A DNA stretch of 61,707 nt from Lachnospiraceae bacterium. Its GTDB lineage: Bacteria > Bacillota > Clostridia > Lachnospirales > Lachnospiraceae. The stretch is taken from positions 39,832 through 101,538 of the forward strand of contig DNUZ01000009.1 of NCBI GenBank assembly GCA_003507655.1. Direction: 5' to 3'. The position numbers and the translations under genes are program-made. Of the stretch, positions 34,422 to 42,377 are shown in pieces (the first letter of the stretch is position 1; the number at the start of each line of letters is the position of its first letter). The notes below the pieces were generated by a model. The model saw only the letters and a program-made list of their open reading frames with translations. It ran no database searches and was not told the origin of the DNA.

Positions 34422-34733
34422 TCACGAAAACAATTTCGTATACTCTGTCTGCGTATCTGTAATATGATACACATAAACTACTTTTCCTATCGGTCGATAT
34501 ATAGAAACATACCTTTTAGATATGACCATTCGATACCCCTGCCCGTTCAGCCATCTATCCGGTGTCAGAGAACCAGAATCAGGAAAACTCTCTAATCGTT
34601 CAATACTGTCCAAAATCTGTTCTGTAACTTTCATAGCGGATTCCACGCCAAATTGAAGCAGATAATAATCTTCAATCTTTTTCAAATCTTCCCATGCTGT
34701 CGGAAGTATCTCAACTTTATATTGTTCCTGCAC
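34422..34733 (-). CDS. RelE/ParE-family toxin
   Basis: 103 residues with the RelE/ParE fold: VEILPTAWEDLKKIEDYYLLQ (N-terminal helices, shown partly), AMKVTEQILDSIERLESFPDSG, the GYRMVISKRYVSIYRP strands and a VVYVYHITD strand near the end. Toxins of this type act on ribosome-bound mRNA (RelE) or gyrase (ParE); the fold alone does not tell which. It overlaps the antitoxin gene by 17 bases, giving coupled translation. Confidence 0.85.
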   Translation of the reverse strand: MQEQYKVEILPTAWEDLKKIEDYYLLQFGVESAMKVTEQILDSIERLESFPDSGSLTPDRWLNGQGYRMVISKRYVSIYRPIGKVVYVYHITDTQTEYTKLFS

Positions 34734-34983
34734 GTTTCCTCAATTCCTTTCTTGCTTCGGAGATACTTTTTGTCTTTGCTCCGCTTAACCGTTCCTCTTC
34801 TGCCTGCATGATTTTTGCACGAAGTTCTAATGCCTGCTCTCTTTTCTCAAAAGCATCAATACTCATAAATACTCCGTCTCCCTCCCCATTTTTTGTTATA
34901 TAAATCGGTTCTCTTGTTTTTTTCGCAAGATCAGAAATAGAAGCATAATCGTTCCGAAGTGTTGCTGAAGCCTTAATAATCAT
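34717..34983 (-). CDS. Phd/YefM-type antitoxin
   Basis: 88 residues from ATG 34983 (MIIKASATLRNDYASISDLA); an ATG three codons upstream at 34992 touches the GGAAAGG ribosome site, so either start is possible. N-terminal Phd/YefM DNA-binding fold with PIYITKNGEGDGVFMSIDAFEKR, then a helical, Lys/Glu-rich C-terminus that would wrap the toxin. Partner of the overlapping ParE-like gene; the pair appears intact. Confidence 0.85.
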   Translation of the reverse strand: MIIKASATLRNDYASISDLAKKTREPIYITKNGEGDGVFMSIDAFEKREQALELRAKIMQAEEERLSGAKTKSISEARKELRKRAGTI

Positions 34984-35073
34984 TTTCTTCATCCTTTCCT
35001 ATCATCTTATAGATATATCATTTTATCGATATAATTATATCTCTTTTTTTGTATATTATCAATGTCTTTCAAA

Positions 35074-36825
35074 TTACCCCGGCAAGCTCTCCGCCACACA
35101 CAGCGTCCCCCACCCAATCTCCGGATTCGGATATTCCGCCACCGCTTCAATGCGTCTTGCCCCTTTGATGAAATATGCCTTTACTTTTTCACCGTATAAA
35201 AACGGGTCATTACCATCGGTGATACCCCATTGCATCAGGAGTGCCGCTCCTCCGGTTACAAACGGCGTTGCCATGGAAGTTCCCGATGCTGCCACATAGC
35301 CTCCACCCGGTGCACAGGAGATAATATTGACACCCGGTGCTGCGAGATCCGGTTTGATTTGATTGGTTTCCCTGGTATAGCCCCGCCCGGAAAAATCTGC
35401 AAGCTGCATCGAATAGGCATCATAAGCACCTACGGTAATGACTCTGGATGCCGTAGATGGAATGGTCAGAGTAATCTCTTCCGACGGATATAAAAAACCG
35501 GTTCCCGCACTTAACACAGCCTGACTTGGCAGCCACAGATTGTAATTTCCCTGTACAATTCTATGCGGAATCAGTTCAAACCTCCAGACACCGCTGTCAA
35601 CATAATCTCCGATTGGCAGAAATGAAATATAAATTTCCTGATACGGACTGTAAGGACTCGGTTCCCCATAGTAAAGTAAAATCTCTGTTCCGTCCAGTGT
35701 AAAACGCTGTGCACCTAAAATCTGCTGAAGCGGTCCGGCTTTTTTACCGGAAGGTGCGATAATGCTGATATCAAAATCATCGGCATAATTTTTCCATATC
35801 TGAACGCTTAACGTCGCCTCATAAGGTGCTACGGCTAACTGAATTTCTTCTGAAAATCCCTCTCTCAATGTTCCCTGTGCGTGTCCTCTGGCTGCCCCCT
35901 CATTTCCACTGCCAACGCAGATTACATTTCTTCCGTAATTAGAAATATCATCTATATAAGTCTCTAACAAAGACCTCCCACTGTGACCGCCATAAGTGTT
36001 ACCAATGCTGATATTCACAGCTGCCGGTTTGCGATACTCTATGGCTTTTTGTATGACATAATCCAACGCCGTCATCAGTTCTGTGGTTCTTGGGAATGCA
36101 TTTTCTCCCGGATATCCCAGCTTTACCACTAACAGCTCGCTTTTCGGTGCCACACCGGTATATCGCCCTGCGGATGCCCTGCCATTTCCTGCCGCAATGC
36201 CTGCCACATGGGTGCCATGTCCGCTCGCATCACGGCTTGGCACAATCTGAAGCCCCGCCGCCTCACTTCCAGCCTCCAATGCACGGTTAATTTCCTCCCT
36301 TGAAAACTCTACCCCCCGGCGAAATTCATATGGCGGTTTTTCACCCTCTCCCGGCTGTAATGTCTGGTCCCATAATGCAAGAATTCTGGTACTGCCATCT
36401 TCATTTCTGAAATCAGGATGAAAATAGTCAATTCCCGAATCAATAATTGCCGTAATAACATCTTTTCCCTCTAAAAAATAGGGACTTCTGCGCACCGGAA
36501 GAACACAGGATTGACGGATTCCCTGCACCAGTGAAAAATACAGGTTTTTAGGCTTTTCCACAAATTCAATTTCCGGGTTTGCCACAAACTCCGCAATCAG
36601 ATTCTCCGGTATGCGGACAATCGCATATTCATTACTCAACTGTTCAATCACAATTCCACGCTCTACATCTTCCAGAGGACTGATATTCCCACTATATTTG
36701 ACAATCAGCTCCCATGTATTGGTACTTTTCTCATATCCGACTTCCAATTCTTCCGACTTTTCTCTTTCCCGCCGGGTTGCCTCCAAGGCAAGATTTAACT
36801 GGTTTTCTAATTTTTCATTATTCAT
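35074..36825 (-). CDS. Subtilisin-like serine protease (S8), probably intracellular or spore-related
   Basis: 583 residues. The catalytic triad is complete: Asp in IIDSGIDYFHPDF (~130), His in GHGTHVAGIAAG (~205) and Ser in ASGTSMATPFVTG (~515). An N-terminal ~100 residues (WELIVKYSGNISPLEDVERG) look like a short prodomain. There is no signal peptide. The long insert between His and Ser and the overall plan resemble the Csp (germination) and related S8 proteases of Clostridia, but the pairing of inactive domains seen in CspBA is absent. Role uncertain: spore germination or intracellular proteolysis. Confidence 0.85.
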   Translation of the reverse strand: MNNEKLENQLNLALEATRREREKSEELEVGYEKSTNTWELIVKYSGNISPLEDVERGIVIEQLSNEYAIVRIPENLIAEFVANPEIEFVEKPKNLYFSLVQGIRQSCVLPVRRSPYFLEGKDVITAIIDSGIDYFHPDFRNEDGSTRILALWDQTLQPGEGEKPPYEFRRGVEFSREEINRALEAGSEAAGLQIVPSRDASGHGTHVAGIAAGNGRASAGRYTGVAPKSELLVVKLGYPGENAFPRTTELMTALDYVIQKAIEYRKPAAVNISIGNTYGGHSGRSLLETYIDDISNYGRNVICVGSGNEGAARGHAQGTLREGFSEEIQLAVAPYEATLSVQIWKNYADDFDISIIAPSGKKAGPLQQILGAQRFTLDGTEILLYYGEPSPYSPYQEIYISFLPIGDYVDSGVWRFELIPHRIVQGNYNLWLPSQAVLSAGTGFLYPSEEITLTIPSTASRVITVGAYDAYSMQLADFSGRGYTRETNQIKPDLAAPGVNIISCAPGGGYVAASGTSMATPFVTGGAALLMQWGITDGNDPFLYGEKVKAYFIKGARRIEAVAEYPNPEIGWGTLCVAESLPG

Positions 36826-36945
36826 ATAAAAAATTCCATTTTTTTATAATTTACGAAAGATCGGTTAAAAAAGAACTTTATTTTACCGATAACGTTGACC
36901 TCTTCCATCTAAACTGGCTTGTGTAATTATTTTAAAACTGGATGT

Positions 36946-36973
36946 TTTACAACAGCCATCTTCTCTCTATAAT
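36946..36973 (+). promoter_or_regulatory. Promoter of the ECF S-component gene
   Basis: TTTACA (36946-36951), 16 bases, TATAAT (36968-36973), 38 bases before the ATG. I saw no thiamine, cobalamin or other known riboswitch motif in the leader. Confidence 0.6.
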
Positions 36974-37010
36974 GTGCAGTAACAAAAGACAACGAAAAGG
37001 AGAATTGGAT

Positions 37011-37577
37011 ATGAAAAGCACAAAAAAACTTGTGATTGGTGCATTAATGGCTGCTCTGACCTGCATTGCCACCATGATCATTAAAATCCCAACACCTACC
37101 TTAGGCTATATTCATTTAGGAGACGGTCTCGTCCTCTTATGTGGTATCGTTCTTGGACCTTTAGGCGGTGCACTTTCCGCCGGCATCGGTTCTATGTTTG
37201 CAGATATTTTTTCAGGATATGCTTCCTGGGCACCTGCCACACTGATCATCAAAGCGCTTACCGCTTTTGTTGCAGGCTTCTTATTCCACCGCATGCAGCA
37301 TCGTTTTAACGGAAATGGTGCAAAATATTTAAGCATCATTTTGGGTGGTATCATCGGTGAAGCCGTTATGGTATTTGGCTACTTTGTTTATGAAGCAGGA
37401 CTTGCTGCTCTCGCCAGTGGACATTTTAACTCCGCAACACTTGCTGCCGGTATTGCTTCTAGTGCCTCTGGTATTCCTTTCAACATTTTACAGGGTGTTA
37501 CCGGAATCGTCATCAGTCTGGTACTGCTTCCGGTACTTATGAAGATTGAAGATGCAAGAGAATGGATCTGTGCTTAA
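37011..37577 (+). CDS. ECF transporter substrate-binding (S) component
   Basis: 188 residues, six hydrophobic helices. The N-terminal KKLVIGALMAALTCIATMII with the small-residue motif that docks to EcfT, then GYIHLGDGLVLLCGIVLGPLGGAL, places it in the vitamin/precursor S-component group (ECF-RibU/HmpT-like fold). ATG 37011 follows AAAGGAGA; an upstream frame start lacks one. Substrate is unknown: hydroxymethylpyrimidine, pantothenate or pyridoxal-type precursors are possible. EcfA/EcfT are not nearby, as usual for shared-module (group II) S components. Confidence 0.85.
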   Translation: MKSTKKLVIGALMAALTCIATMIIKIPTPTLGYIHLGDGLVLLCGIVLGPLGGALSAGIGSMFADIFSGYASWAPATLIIKALTAFVAGFLFHRMQHRFNGNGAKYLSIILGGIIGEAVMVFGYFVYEAGLAALASGHFNSATLAAGIASSASGIPFNILQGVTGIVISLVLLPVLMKIEDAREWICA

Positions 37578-37612
37578 AAGATGAAATACCAAAGCGTGTA
37601 ACGCTTTATTTT

Positions 37613-37656
37613 AAAAAATACCCTTCGCCGGTTTCTGACCGGTAAAGGGTATTTTT
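37613..37656. terminator. Bidirectional terminator
   Basis: AAAATACCCTT-CG-CCGGT / ACCGGT-AAAGGGTATTTTT stem between convergent genes, with A and T runs on both sides. Confidence 0.9.
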
Positions 37657-37669
37657 ATTAAATGATAAT

Positions 37670-38596
37670 TTATTTTCTTATATCTGCAATGACTTTATTT
37701 GAAATTACAAATTGTACACATCCCATGGACATCGGTCCCACATCACCTTCATTAAAGCAAATGACAAGTTTTCCATCCTGGTTCAGATAAAATGATGTCT
37801 GGTCCGTAATCTTTTCAAAGTTCCATTCCGACACCTCTGGATCATCTAACCAGTATATAACATTCTCATCTTTTTTCATCTGTTCTCTCATCTGCTGTTT
37901 AATATTTTCACTGATCGGAGTAATATAATCGGCACCTTCTACAAACAGATCTGCCAGCGCCAGCCGTTTTCCTGTTTTTAAATCGATCGTATAATAATAA
38001 TCGGTTTCCGCACCACTTCCGGCTGCCTGATAACAGATCAGTTTCAATGTAAAATAATCTTTTGTGGTGCTGAGTACCTCATGCTTTACCTGCATCTCCT
38101 GATACCCTTCTTTATCTTTCAGACCACTTTCAAACTCCGTTACGATCTGATCGGTAAGTTTTTGAATTTCTGCATTTACTTCCTTCGTAGTCTCTTTTAG
38201 ATTCTGCTGTGTTTTTGAATCCTCCTGATCTGTCTTACTCTTTTTCACAGACAGTTTTGGAGTTTCAATATCCGCGGTATGCTTTCCGTTATCATATTTG
38301 TAATCCCGAAAAGTAACTGCTTCTACCAGACCTCCTAACACAGGAATCTGATTCATTGCATGTGCCACATTCTCAGATGTATTTGGCAAAACGATAAACG
38401 CTGCGACAACCACTGCTGCAGCGGCTGCTATTTTTCTTCCCATATAGGAATTGACGACCTTCTTTTGTTTTTCTGCTTTTGCTTCTTCTATCCTTTTTTT
38501 CATCTGTTCCACCTGTTCTTGTGTCATACACGACTTTTGATACTCTTTTTTTACCTGTTCTAATGTTTCTGCATTGTTCTTCTTTTTTTCTTCCAT
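37670..38596 (-). CDS. rsiV: RsiV-like anti-sigma factor
   Basis: 308 residues. Cytoplasmic N-terminus (~1-50, KKRIEEAKAEKQKK), one membrane helix (~52-70, AAAAAVVVAAFIVLP) and an extracytoplasmic domain with the DUF3298-like arrangement (DYYYTIDLKTGKRLALADLF, ~205-225; SFYLNQDGKLVICFNEGDV, ~280-298). In Bacillus, RsiV binds lysozyme outside the cell and is cleaved to release SigV. The gene follows the sigma gene by 15 bases, supporting this pairing. The product shares the design; lysozyme sensing is inferred. Confidence 0.82.
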   Translation of the reverse strand: MEEKKKNNAETLEQVKKEYQKSCMTQEQVEQMKKRIEEAKAEKQKKVVNSYMGRKIAAAAAVVVAAFIVLPNTSENVAHAMNQIPVLGGLVEAVTFRDYKYDNGKHTADIETPKLSVKKSKTDQEDSKTQQNLKETTKEVNAEIQKLTDQIVTEFESGLKDKEGYQEMQVKHEVLSTTKDYFTLKLICYQAAGSGAETDYYYTIDLKTGKRLALADLFVEGADYITPISENIKQQMREQMKKDENVIYWLDDPEVSEWNFEKITDQTSFYLNQDGKLVICFNEGDVGPMSMGCVQFVISNKVIADIRK

Positions 38597-38611
38597 AACA
38601 ATATCTCCTTT

Positions 38612-39109
38612 CTATTCCCACTGCCACGCATCTGTCAGTTCTAACCGAAGTTTTTTCAGTCCCCGGTAAAGTCTGCTTTTTACGGTATTGACATTTTCAT
38701 CTAACACCTTTGCAATATCTTCTATCTTCATATCCTCAAAATACCTTAATTCGATCACTGCCTTATCCTGCGGGTTCATCTGATCTAATGCTCTTTTCAG
38801 ATCAATATTTTCATAGTGATCTTCCTGTCCCTGTTCTGTCGGCAGTTCGTCTAATGAAACCATCTGTTTCTTTTTGGCACATTGAAAAATCTCATTCAGC
38901 ATAATCCGATAGATCCACGTTTGTGCATATTCCACATTTTTCAACGAATCACTATTTCGTATTGCCTTATAGGCTCCATTCTGTACAATATCTGCTGCAT
39001 CCGCTTCATTGTGTACATAACTGTATGCCAATCGGTAATATCTGTTATAGTTTTCTAACAAAAGTTCTTCTATCTTTTGTTCCTTTACGTCTTTTCTTTG
39101 AAAAAACAT
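38612..39109 (-). CDS. sigV: ECF RNA-polymerase sigma factor, SigV-like
   Basis: 165 residues with region 2 (LLLENYNRYYRLAYSYVHN, DAADIVQNGAYKAIRN, ~18-60) and region 4 (NPQDKAVIELRYFEDMKIED, then IAKVLDENVNTVKSRLYRGL, ~105-155). ATG 39109 is preceded by AGGAGG with an extended gap. Genes for sigma and anti-sigma are adjacent, and the promoter upstream looks like an ECF type it would itself read (39146-39174). Expected to respond to envelope damage. Confidence 0.88.
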   Translation of the reverse strand: MFFQRKDVKEQKIEELLLENYNRYYRLAYSYVHNEADAADIVQNGAYKAIRNSDSLKNVEYAQTWIYRIMLNEIFQCAKKKQMVSLDELPTEQGQEDHYENIDLKRALDQMNPQDKAVIELRYFEDMKIEDIAKVLDENVNTVKSRLYRGLKKLRLELTDAWQWE

Positions 39110-39145
39110 TACCTGCCTGTACCTCCTTTTTTCTTTTCTAATCAT

Positions 39146-39174
39146 TAGATTCCCCTACATAGCAAAAAGTTTCA
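39146..39174 (-). promoter_or_regulatory. ECF-type autoregulated promoter of sigV-rsiV
   Basis: Minus strand TGAAAC (39169-39174), 17 bases, AATCTA (39146-39151). TGAAAC is the classical ECF -35 box and TCTA matches the 3' end of the SigV -10 CGTCTA. Only about 30 bases separate the predicted start of transcription from the ATG. Confidence 0.65.
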
Positions 39175-39198
39175 ATACTTTTATGAAATTTTTAACGC

Positions 39199-39234
39199 AA
39201 AAAAGCCCTGGTACACAGACTGCATATCAGGGTC
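39199..39234 (-). terminator. Terminator of the padR-DUF1700-DUF4097-pspC operon
   Basis: Minus strand GACCCTG / CAGGGC stem with a 17-base loop followed by TTTTTT, just past the pspC stop. Confidence 0.85.
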
Positions 39235-39247
39235 TTTCGATACTTCC

Positions 39248-39439
39248 TTAATACACCGGATTTTCCGGTATCAAAATAGCTGCCACAATATAAGCCAGCA
39301 CACCGCTTCCCGTAAATCCTAAAATCACTGCCAGAAGTCGGATCACGGTCGGGTCCACGCCAAGGTATTCACCGATTCCTCCACATACTCCTGCAAAAAC
39401 TCTGTCTTTTTTAGAACGATACAATTTCTTTGTTTCCAT
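39248..39439 (-). CDS. pspC: PspC-domain membrane protein
   Basis: 63 residues: the PspC domain LYRSKKDRVFAGVCGGIGEY (~4-24), LGVDPTVIRLLAVIL and one membrane helix ending the protein. PspC proteins take part in phage-shock/LiaFSR-like envelope stress responses and are toxin-neutralising or sensor partners. Last gene of the padR operon, starting 1 base after the DUF4097 stop. Confidence 0.92.
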   Translation of the reverse strand: METKKLYRSKKDRVFAGVCGGIGEYLGVDPTVIRLLAVILGFTGSGVLAYIVAAILIPENPVY

Positions 39440-39440
39440 C

Positions 39441-40298
39441 TCAAATTTCCTCCTTCTCTGTAACCAATGTAATATTTCCTACTCCACAATCTAAGCGTAT
39501 CTCTTTTTTAGCACCGTGATCCACGGTTTTATCCTTGCCCAGTGAAGAAAAATCCTGGTCATTGATCGAGATATTTCCTACTCCACAGCTTACCTGATAA
39601 TTGTAATCTTTTTCAGTGCCTGTGAGTTTTACATCAATATTTCCTACTCCACAGGTCAGGTCTGCGTTACTTGTTCTCAACTCATCGATGTCTGCATTTC
39701 CGGCACCTACCCGCAGCTTTAACCTTTCTGTCTCTAAACGCTCCGCCATAATCTCTCCGGCAGAAACCTTGAAATTGATGTTTTGTGCTTTTAAAGTAGT
39801 GTCATGTGCATCCACCGTTCCTGCATCATTATCAATTTTTATTTGGTCGAACTCCATTCCTTTTGGAATCAGTAACAGCACATGGTAATTATGTCCTTTG
39901 ATCCCTTTTTCTCGCGTATCTTCTATCTTTAATACCCTGTCATTGACCGTAGCCTTGCATTTTTCCTGATCTTTTTCTACTTTTACCGTGACTTCATCCG
40001 TATCACTTTCTTCTATATCTAATGTTCCATATTTTAATTCAATTTCTAAAGAATCGATCTCTTCGCTTGAAAAACTATCCAGCGTCTTTGACACGTCACT
40101 TTCCTTTTCCCAGTCAAAAGATTCCTCTGAACTATCTGAACCGATTTCCCAAATCCAGTTTTTTAAGCCGCTCTCCCGAAACGCCTGCTGCAATTCTCCC
40201 GTTCCGGCTCCTAATACCAGTCCGGTCACGCATGCCACACCGCCAAGTACCGCACATACGGCTGCTAAGATCAGACAGCCTTTCACAAATTTTTTCAT
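39441..40298 (-). CDS. DUF4097 (beta-strand repeat) putative adhesin-like protein with membrane anchor
   Basis: 285 residues. Helix ~5-28 (KGCLILAAVCAVLGGVACVT) is a signal/anchor; the rest is a right-handed beta structure with repeating short strands, for example VGAGNADIDELRTSNADLTC and three GVGNI units (GVGNIDV, GVGNISI, GVGNITL), hallmark of DUF4097/LiaG-like proteins. The start at 40298 overlaps the upstream stop as ATGA, with GGAGCG before it. In Bacillus, LiaG-type proteins are linked to envelope stress; here it stands between a HAAS/DUF1700 protein and PspC. Confidence 0.85.
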   Translation of the reverse strand: MKKFVKGCLILAAVCAVLGGVACVTGLVLGAGTGELQQAFRESGLKNWIWEIGSDSSEESFDWEKESDVSKTLDSFSSEEIDSLEIELKYGTLDIEESDTDEVTVKVEKDQEKCKATVNDRVLKIEDTREKGIKGHNYHVLLLIPKGMEFDQIKIDNDAGTVDAHDTTLKAQNINFKVSAGEIMAERLETERLKLRVGAGNADIDELRTSNADLTCGVGNIDVKLTGTEKDYNYQVSCGVGNISINDQDFSSLGKDKTVDHGAKKEIRLDCGVGNITLVTEKEEI

Positions 40299-40981
40299 GA
40301 CATACGCTCCTTTCTTCTTTGCCATGGTTTTCTACAAAGATTGACGATCCAACGGCAACATGCCGGAACTGCCCTGCCGCAGATCCATACAACACAGATC
40401 AATAAAAGGATTCCGATTGCCATTACGAAAAATCCGGCTCCTGTCACAAGGATTCCTGCTGCAATACTGCCGGAGATGCATCCGCCGATTCCCATTCCAA
40501 TTAATGCCACTCCCGATATCAGAAGTCCCACTGTTGCGGCAATGCCTCCCGCTGCACATCCGAACAACACACCAAAAGCTGCCACGATCAGTCCAAATAA
40601 TGTTGCTGCCACAGTGATCCAAATTGGAAACGTTAAAACAGCGATCACAATGATCATAGCAATCCTTCCTGACTTATCCTTTTGTTCATATTCTTCGTAT
40701 TGTTCATGTTTTTCAAAATCTTCTGATGAAAATTCCTCTGACGATTCCTTTTCCATACATTCCGGTGCCTGGATACTGCTCTGCGGTTCCTCGAGCAGAT
40801 CACGCTTGATGTTCTCTGCTACTTTTTCAGGAGAACCCAGTTCCTCAATGACCTGTGCCTCATTTTCCATACCGGCTTCTTCAAAATAACTCTCATAATA
40901 TGTAAGTGCATCTTCTCTTTCTTCCGCAGAAATATCTGCTAAACACTCACGCAGTCTCTCCATAAATACTTTTCGGTTCAT
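40295..40981 (-). CDS. DUF1700/HAAS membrane protein
   Basis: 228 residues. The N-terminal ~75 are the HAAS helical domain (FMERLRECLADISAEEREDALTYYESYF shown by its ERLRECLAD and DALTYYESYF parts; EELGSPEKVAENIKRDLLEE), an acidic linker (~75-105), then four or five Gly/Ala-rich membrane helices (~108-215). HAAS proteins are nearly always paired with PadR regulators and interact with them. Here the ATG overlaps the padR stop (ATGA). Confidence 0.87.
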   Translation of the reverse strand: MNRKVFMERLRECLADISAEEREDALTYYESYFEEAGMENEAQVIEELGSPEKVAENIKRDLLEEPQSSIQAPECMEKESSEEFSSEDFEKHEQYEEYEQKDKSGRIAMIIVIAVLTFPIWITVAATLFGLIVAAFGVLFGCAAGGIAATVGLLISGVALIGMGIGGCISGSIAAGILVTGAGFFVMAIGILLLICVVWICGRAVPACCRWIVNLCRKPWQRRKERMS

Positions 40982-41301
40982 TTAATCTCCTCTCCAGAAA
41001 ACAGCAGACTGATTTTAGAAGAATAATCCGCCCATTCCCTGCGATATAATAAAAGCTGTGCTCTTCCGGCATCCGTAATCTTGTAATACCGCCGGTTCCT
41101 GCCCGCACATTCCACATCGTATACTTCTAAACACCGGTTCTTTTGCAGCCGCCGGAGTACCGGATAGAGTGTCGATTCCGAAACCTCGATCGTACTGCGT
41201 ACTTCCTGTGTGATCTTATATCCATATGTGCCTTCTTCCTCTTTGGAAACAACTGCAAGAACGATTGCATCCAAAAGAGCCGCACCCGTCTGAAAAATCA
41301 T
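40978..41301 (-). CDS. PadR-family transcriptional regulator
   Basis: 107 residues, short PadR type: winged helix ~5-75 (LLDAIVLAVVSKEEEGTYGY, then ESTLYPVLRRLQKNRCLEVY). ATG 41301 (MIFQTGAALLD) is preceded by AAGGAGAG; the longer frame upstream covers the promoter. It leads the operon and its start lies 27 bases from a strong palindrome inside the promoter, so autorepression is very likely. The inducer may be membrane stress. Confidence 0.92.
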   Translation of the reverse strand: MIFQTGAALLDAIVLAVVSKEEEGTYGYKITQEVRSTIEVSESTLYPVLRRLQKNRCLEVYDVECAGRNRRYYKITDAGRAQLLLYRREWADYSSKISLLFSGEEIK

Positions 41302-41327
41302 GGAATCTCTCCTTGCTATTTGATGGT

Positions 41328-41360
41328 CAATATTATATGACGTATAATATTGGTTGTCAA
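41328..41360 (-). promoter_or_regulatory. Consensus promoter fully overlapped by a PadR-type operator
   Basis: TTGACA (41355-41360), 17 bases, TATAAT (41332-41337): a perfect sigma-A promoter. The palindrome CAATATTATA-N5-TATAATATTG (arms 41328-41337 and 41343-41352) covers the -10 box and most of the spacer. Such a strong promoter with a masking operator implies tight repression. Confidence 0.85.
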
Positions 41361-41372
41361 GTATGTTGCAGA

Positions 41373-41425
41373 TAAAAAACAACCGCAATAGCAGGTATAA
41401 CATCCATGATGTCCTGCTACTGCGG
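41373..41425 (-). terminator. Terminator of the spoVA operon
   Basis: Minus strand CCGCAGTAGCAGG ... CCTGCTATTGCGG (12 of 13 pairing) with a 17-base loop, then TTGTTTTTT. It separates spoVAC from the padR promoter. Confidence 0.9.
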
Positions 41426-41458
41426 CTTATAAAACATCTGTCTGGACAACATCTGCTT

Positions 41459-41929
41459 TTAAAACCATCCCACGCATCGTCCGATCCAGTAAATGAGTCC
41501 TAACACCCAGCTTGTAAAAATTCCATAGAGGATGACCGGCCCTGCGATCGTAAATATCTTACATCCGATTCCAAACACCTGACCCTCTTTTTTGAACTCG
41601 ATTGCCGGCGAAGCCACGGAATTGGCAAATCCGGTGATTGGCACCAATGCTCCGGCACCTCCCCATTTTGCAAACGTTGGGTAAATATTAAATCCTGTTA
41701 GAATAATACTCAACAAAATTAACAACATACTGCACCAGCTTCCTGCTGTCTCTTTGTCAAGTCCAAACCGGTTCATAGCTACGTTTAAGATCACCTGACC
41801 GATAACACAGATAACACCTCCTACGATAAACGCTTTTACCATATTTCCAAAAAGATTATTCGTCGGAGTCACCTGTTTTACATACTCATTATACTCTTCA
41901 TTTTGAATCTGCTTATCTTCTTCCTTCAC
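41459..41929 (-). CDS. spoVAC: Stage V sporulation protein AC
   Basis: 156 residues, part of the SpoVA channel that moves dipicolinate into the spore and releases it at germination; SpoVAC itself is a mechanosensitive channel. Four hydrophobic helices (FGNMVKAFIVGGVICVIGQV, MLLILLSIILTGFNIYPTF, and two later) and the conserved segment AKWGGAGALVPITGFANSVA (~98-117) identify it. In many Firmicutes spoVAC is followed by spoVAD and spoVAE; here a terminator follows instead. Confidence 0.95.
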   Translation of the reverse strand: MKEEDKQIQNEEYNEYVKQVTPTNNLFGNMVKAFIVGGVICVIGQVILNVAMNRFGLDKETAGSWCSMLLILLSIILTGFNIYPTFAKWGGAGALVPITGFANSVASPAIEFKKEGQVFGIGCKIFTIAGPVILYGIFTSWVLGLIYWIGRCVGWF

Positions 41930-41945
41930 TCTGTTTTCCTCCTTA

Positions 41946-42377
41946 TTACAGCGTACTCATATACCCTGTCCAAAAATAGAACAATGCACCCGCCATTTTT
42001 CCAAATGCCATAAATGCCAGTGCCCATGCCAGTCCGATACTCAATTTATAACGCCGGAATACAATGGGAAATGTATTGATGATCTCTGCTAAAGAAACGG
42101 CAATGCAGCCCACAAAAATGCCTGCACAAAAACCGAACAGGATCAACAAAATCCTGCCTGCCGGCATGGACATATCCGAATAGGTGGAGATCACATTTCC
42201 AACAACACCCCCTAACAGGATCATCGTTTCATAGGAAAATACCGCCCTTGCCGTATTCGACTTTCCGATCAGTCTCGGGATAACACCGATGGCAATTAAA
42301 AAAGCAAATGTTCCGGCAGATACTGCAAAGCCTGCAAACAATCCCATCAATGCTAAGATCACATGGTTAACCCACAT
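41946..42377 (-). CDS. spoVAB: Stage V sporulation protein AB
   Basis: 143 residues, four or five membrane helices (ILALMGLFAGFAVSAGTFAF, VGNVISTYSDMSMP, IFVGCIAVSLAEIINTFPIV) that match SpoVAB. The conserved LAEIINTFPI segment is present. The start overlaps the spoVAA stop by 11 bases. Expected to be made in the developing forespore as part of the dipicolinate channel. Confidence 0.93.
   Translation of the reverse strand: MWVNHVILALMGLFAGFAVSAGTFAFLIAIGVIPRLIGKSNTARAVFSYETMILLGGVVGNVISTYSDMSMPAGRILLILFGFCAGIFVGCIAVSLAEIINTFPIVFRRYKLSIGLAWALAFMAFGKMAGALFYFWTGYMSTL

Noticed and set aside
34201..34467. An 88-codon plus-strand frame in the XRE/ParE gap
   Set aside because: No ribosome site, runs antisense into the toxin gene, and reads as random hydrophobic sequence from AT-rich DNA.
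34296..35084. 14-base repeat TTACCCCGGCAAGC in the XRE/ParE gap and at the subtilase 3' end
   Set aside because: Too short to claim a duplication; no similarity continues on either side.
36841..37010. Riboswitch before the ECF S component
   Set aside because: No conserved THI, cobalamin, preQ1 or FMN core was recognised; only a promoter is visible.
40341..40889. A 182-codon plus-strand frame opposite the DUF1700 gene
   Set aside because: Antisense of an Ala/Gly-rich membrane protein, no ribosome site and no family resemblance.
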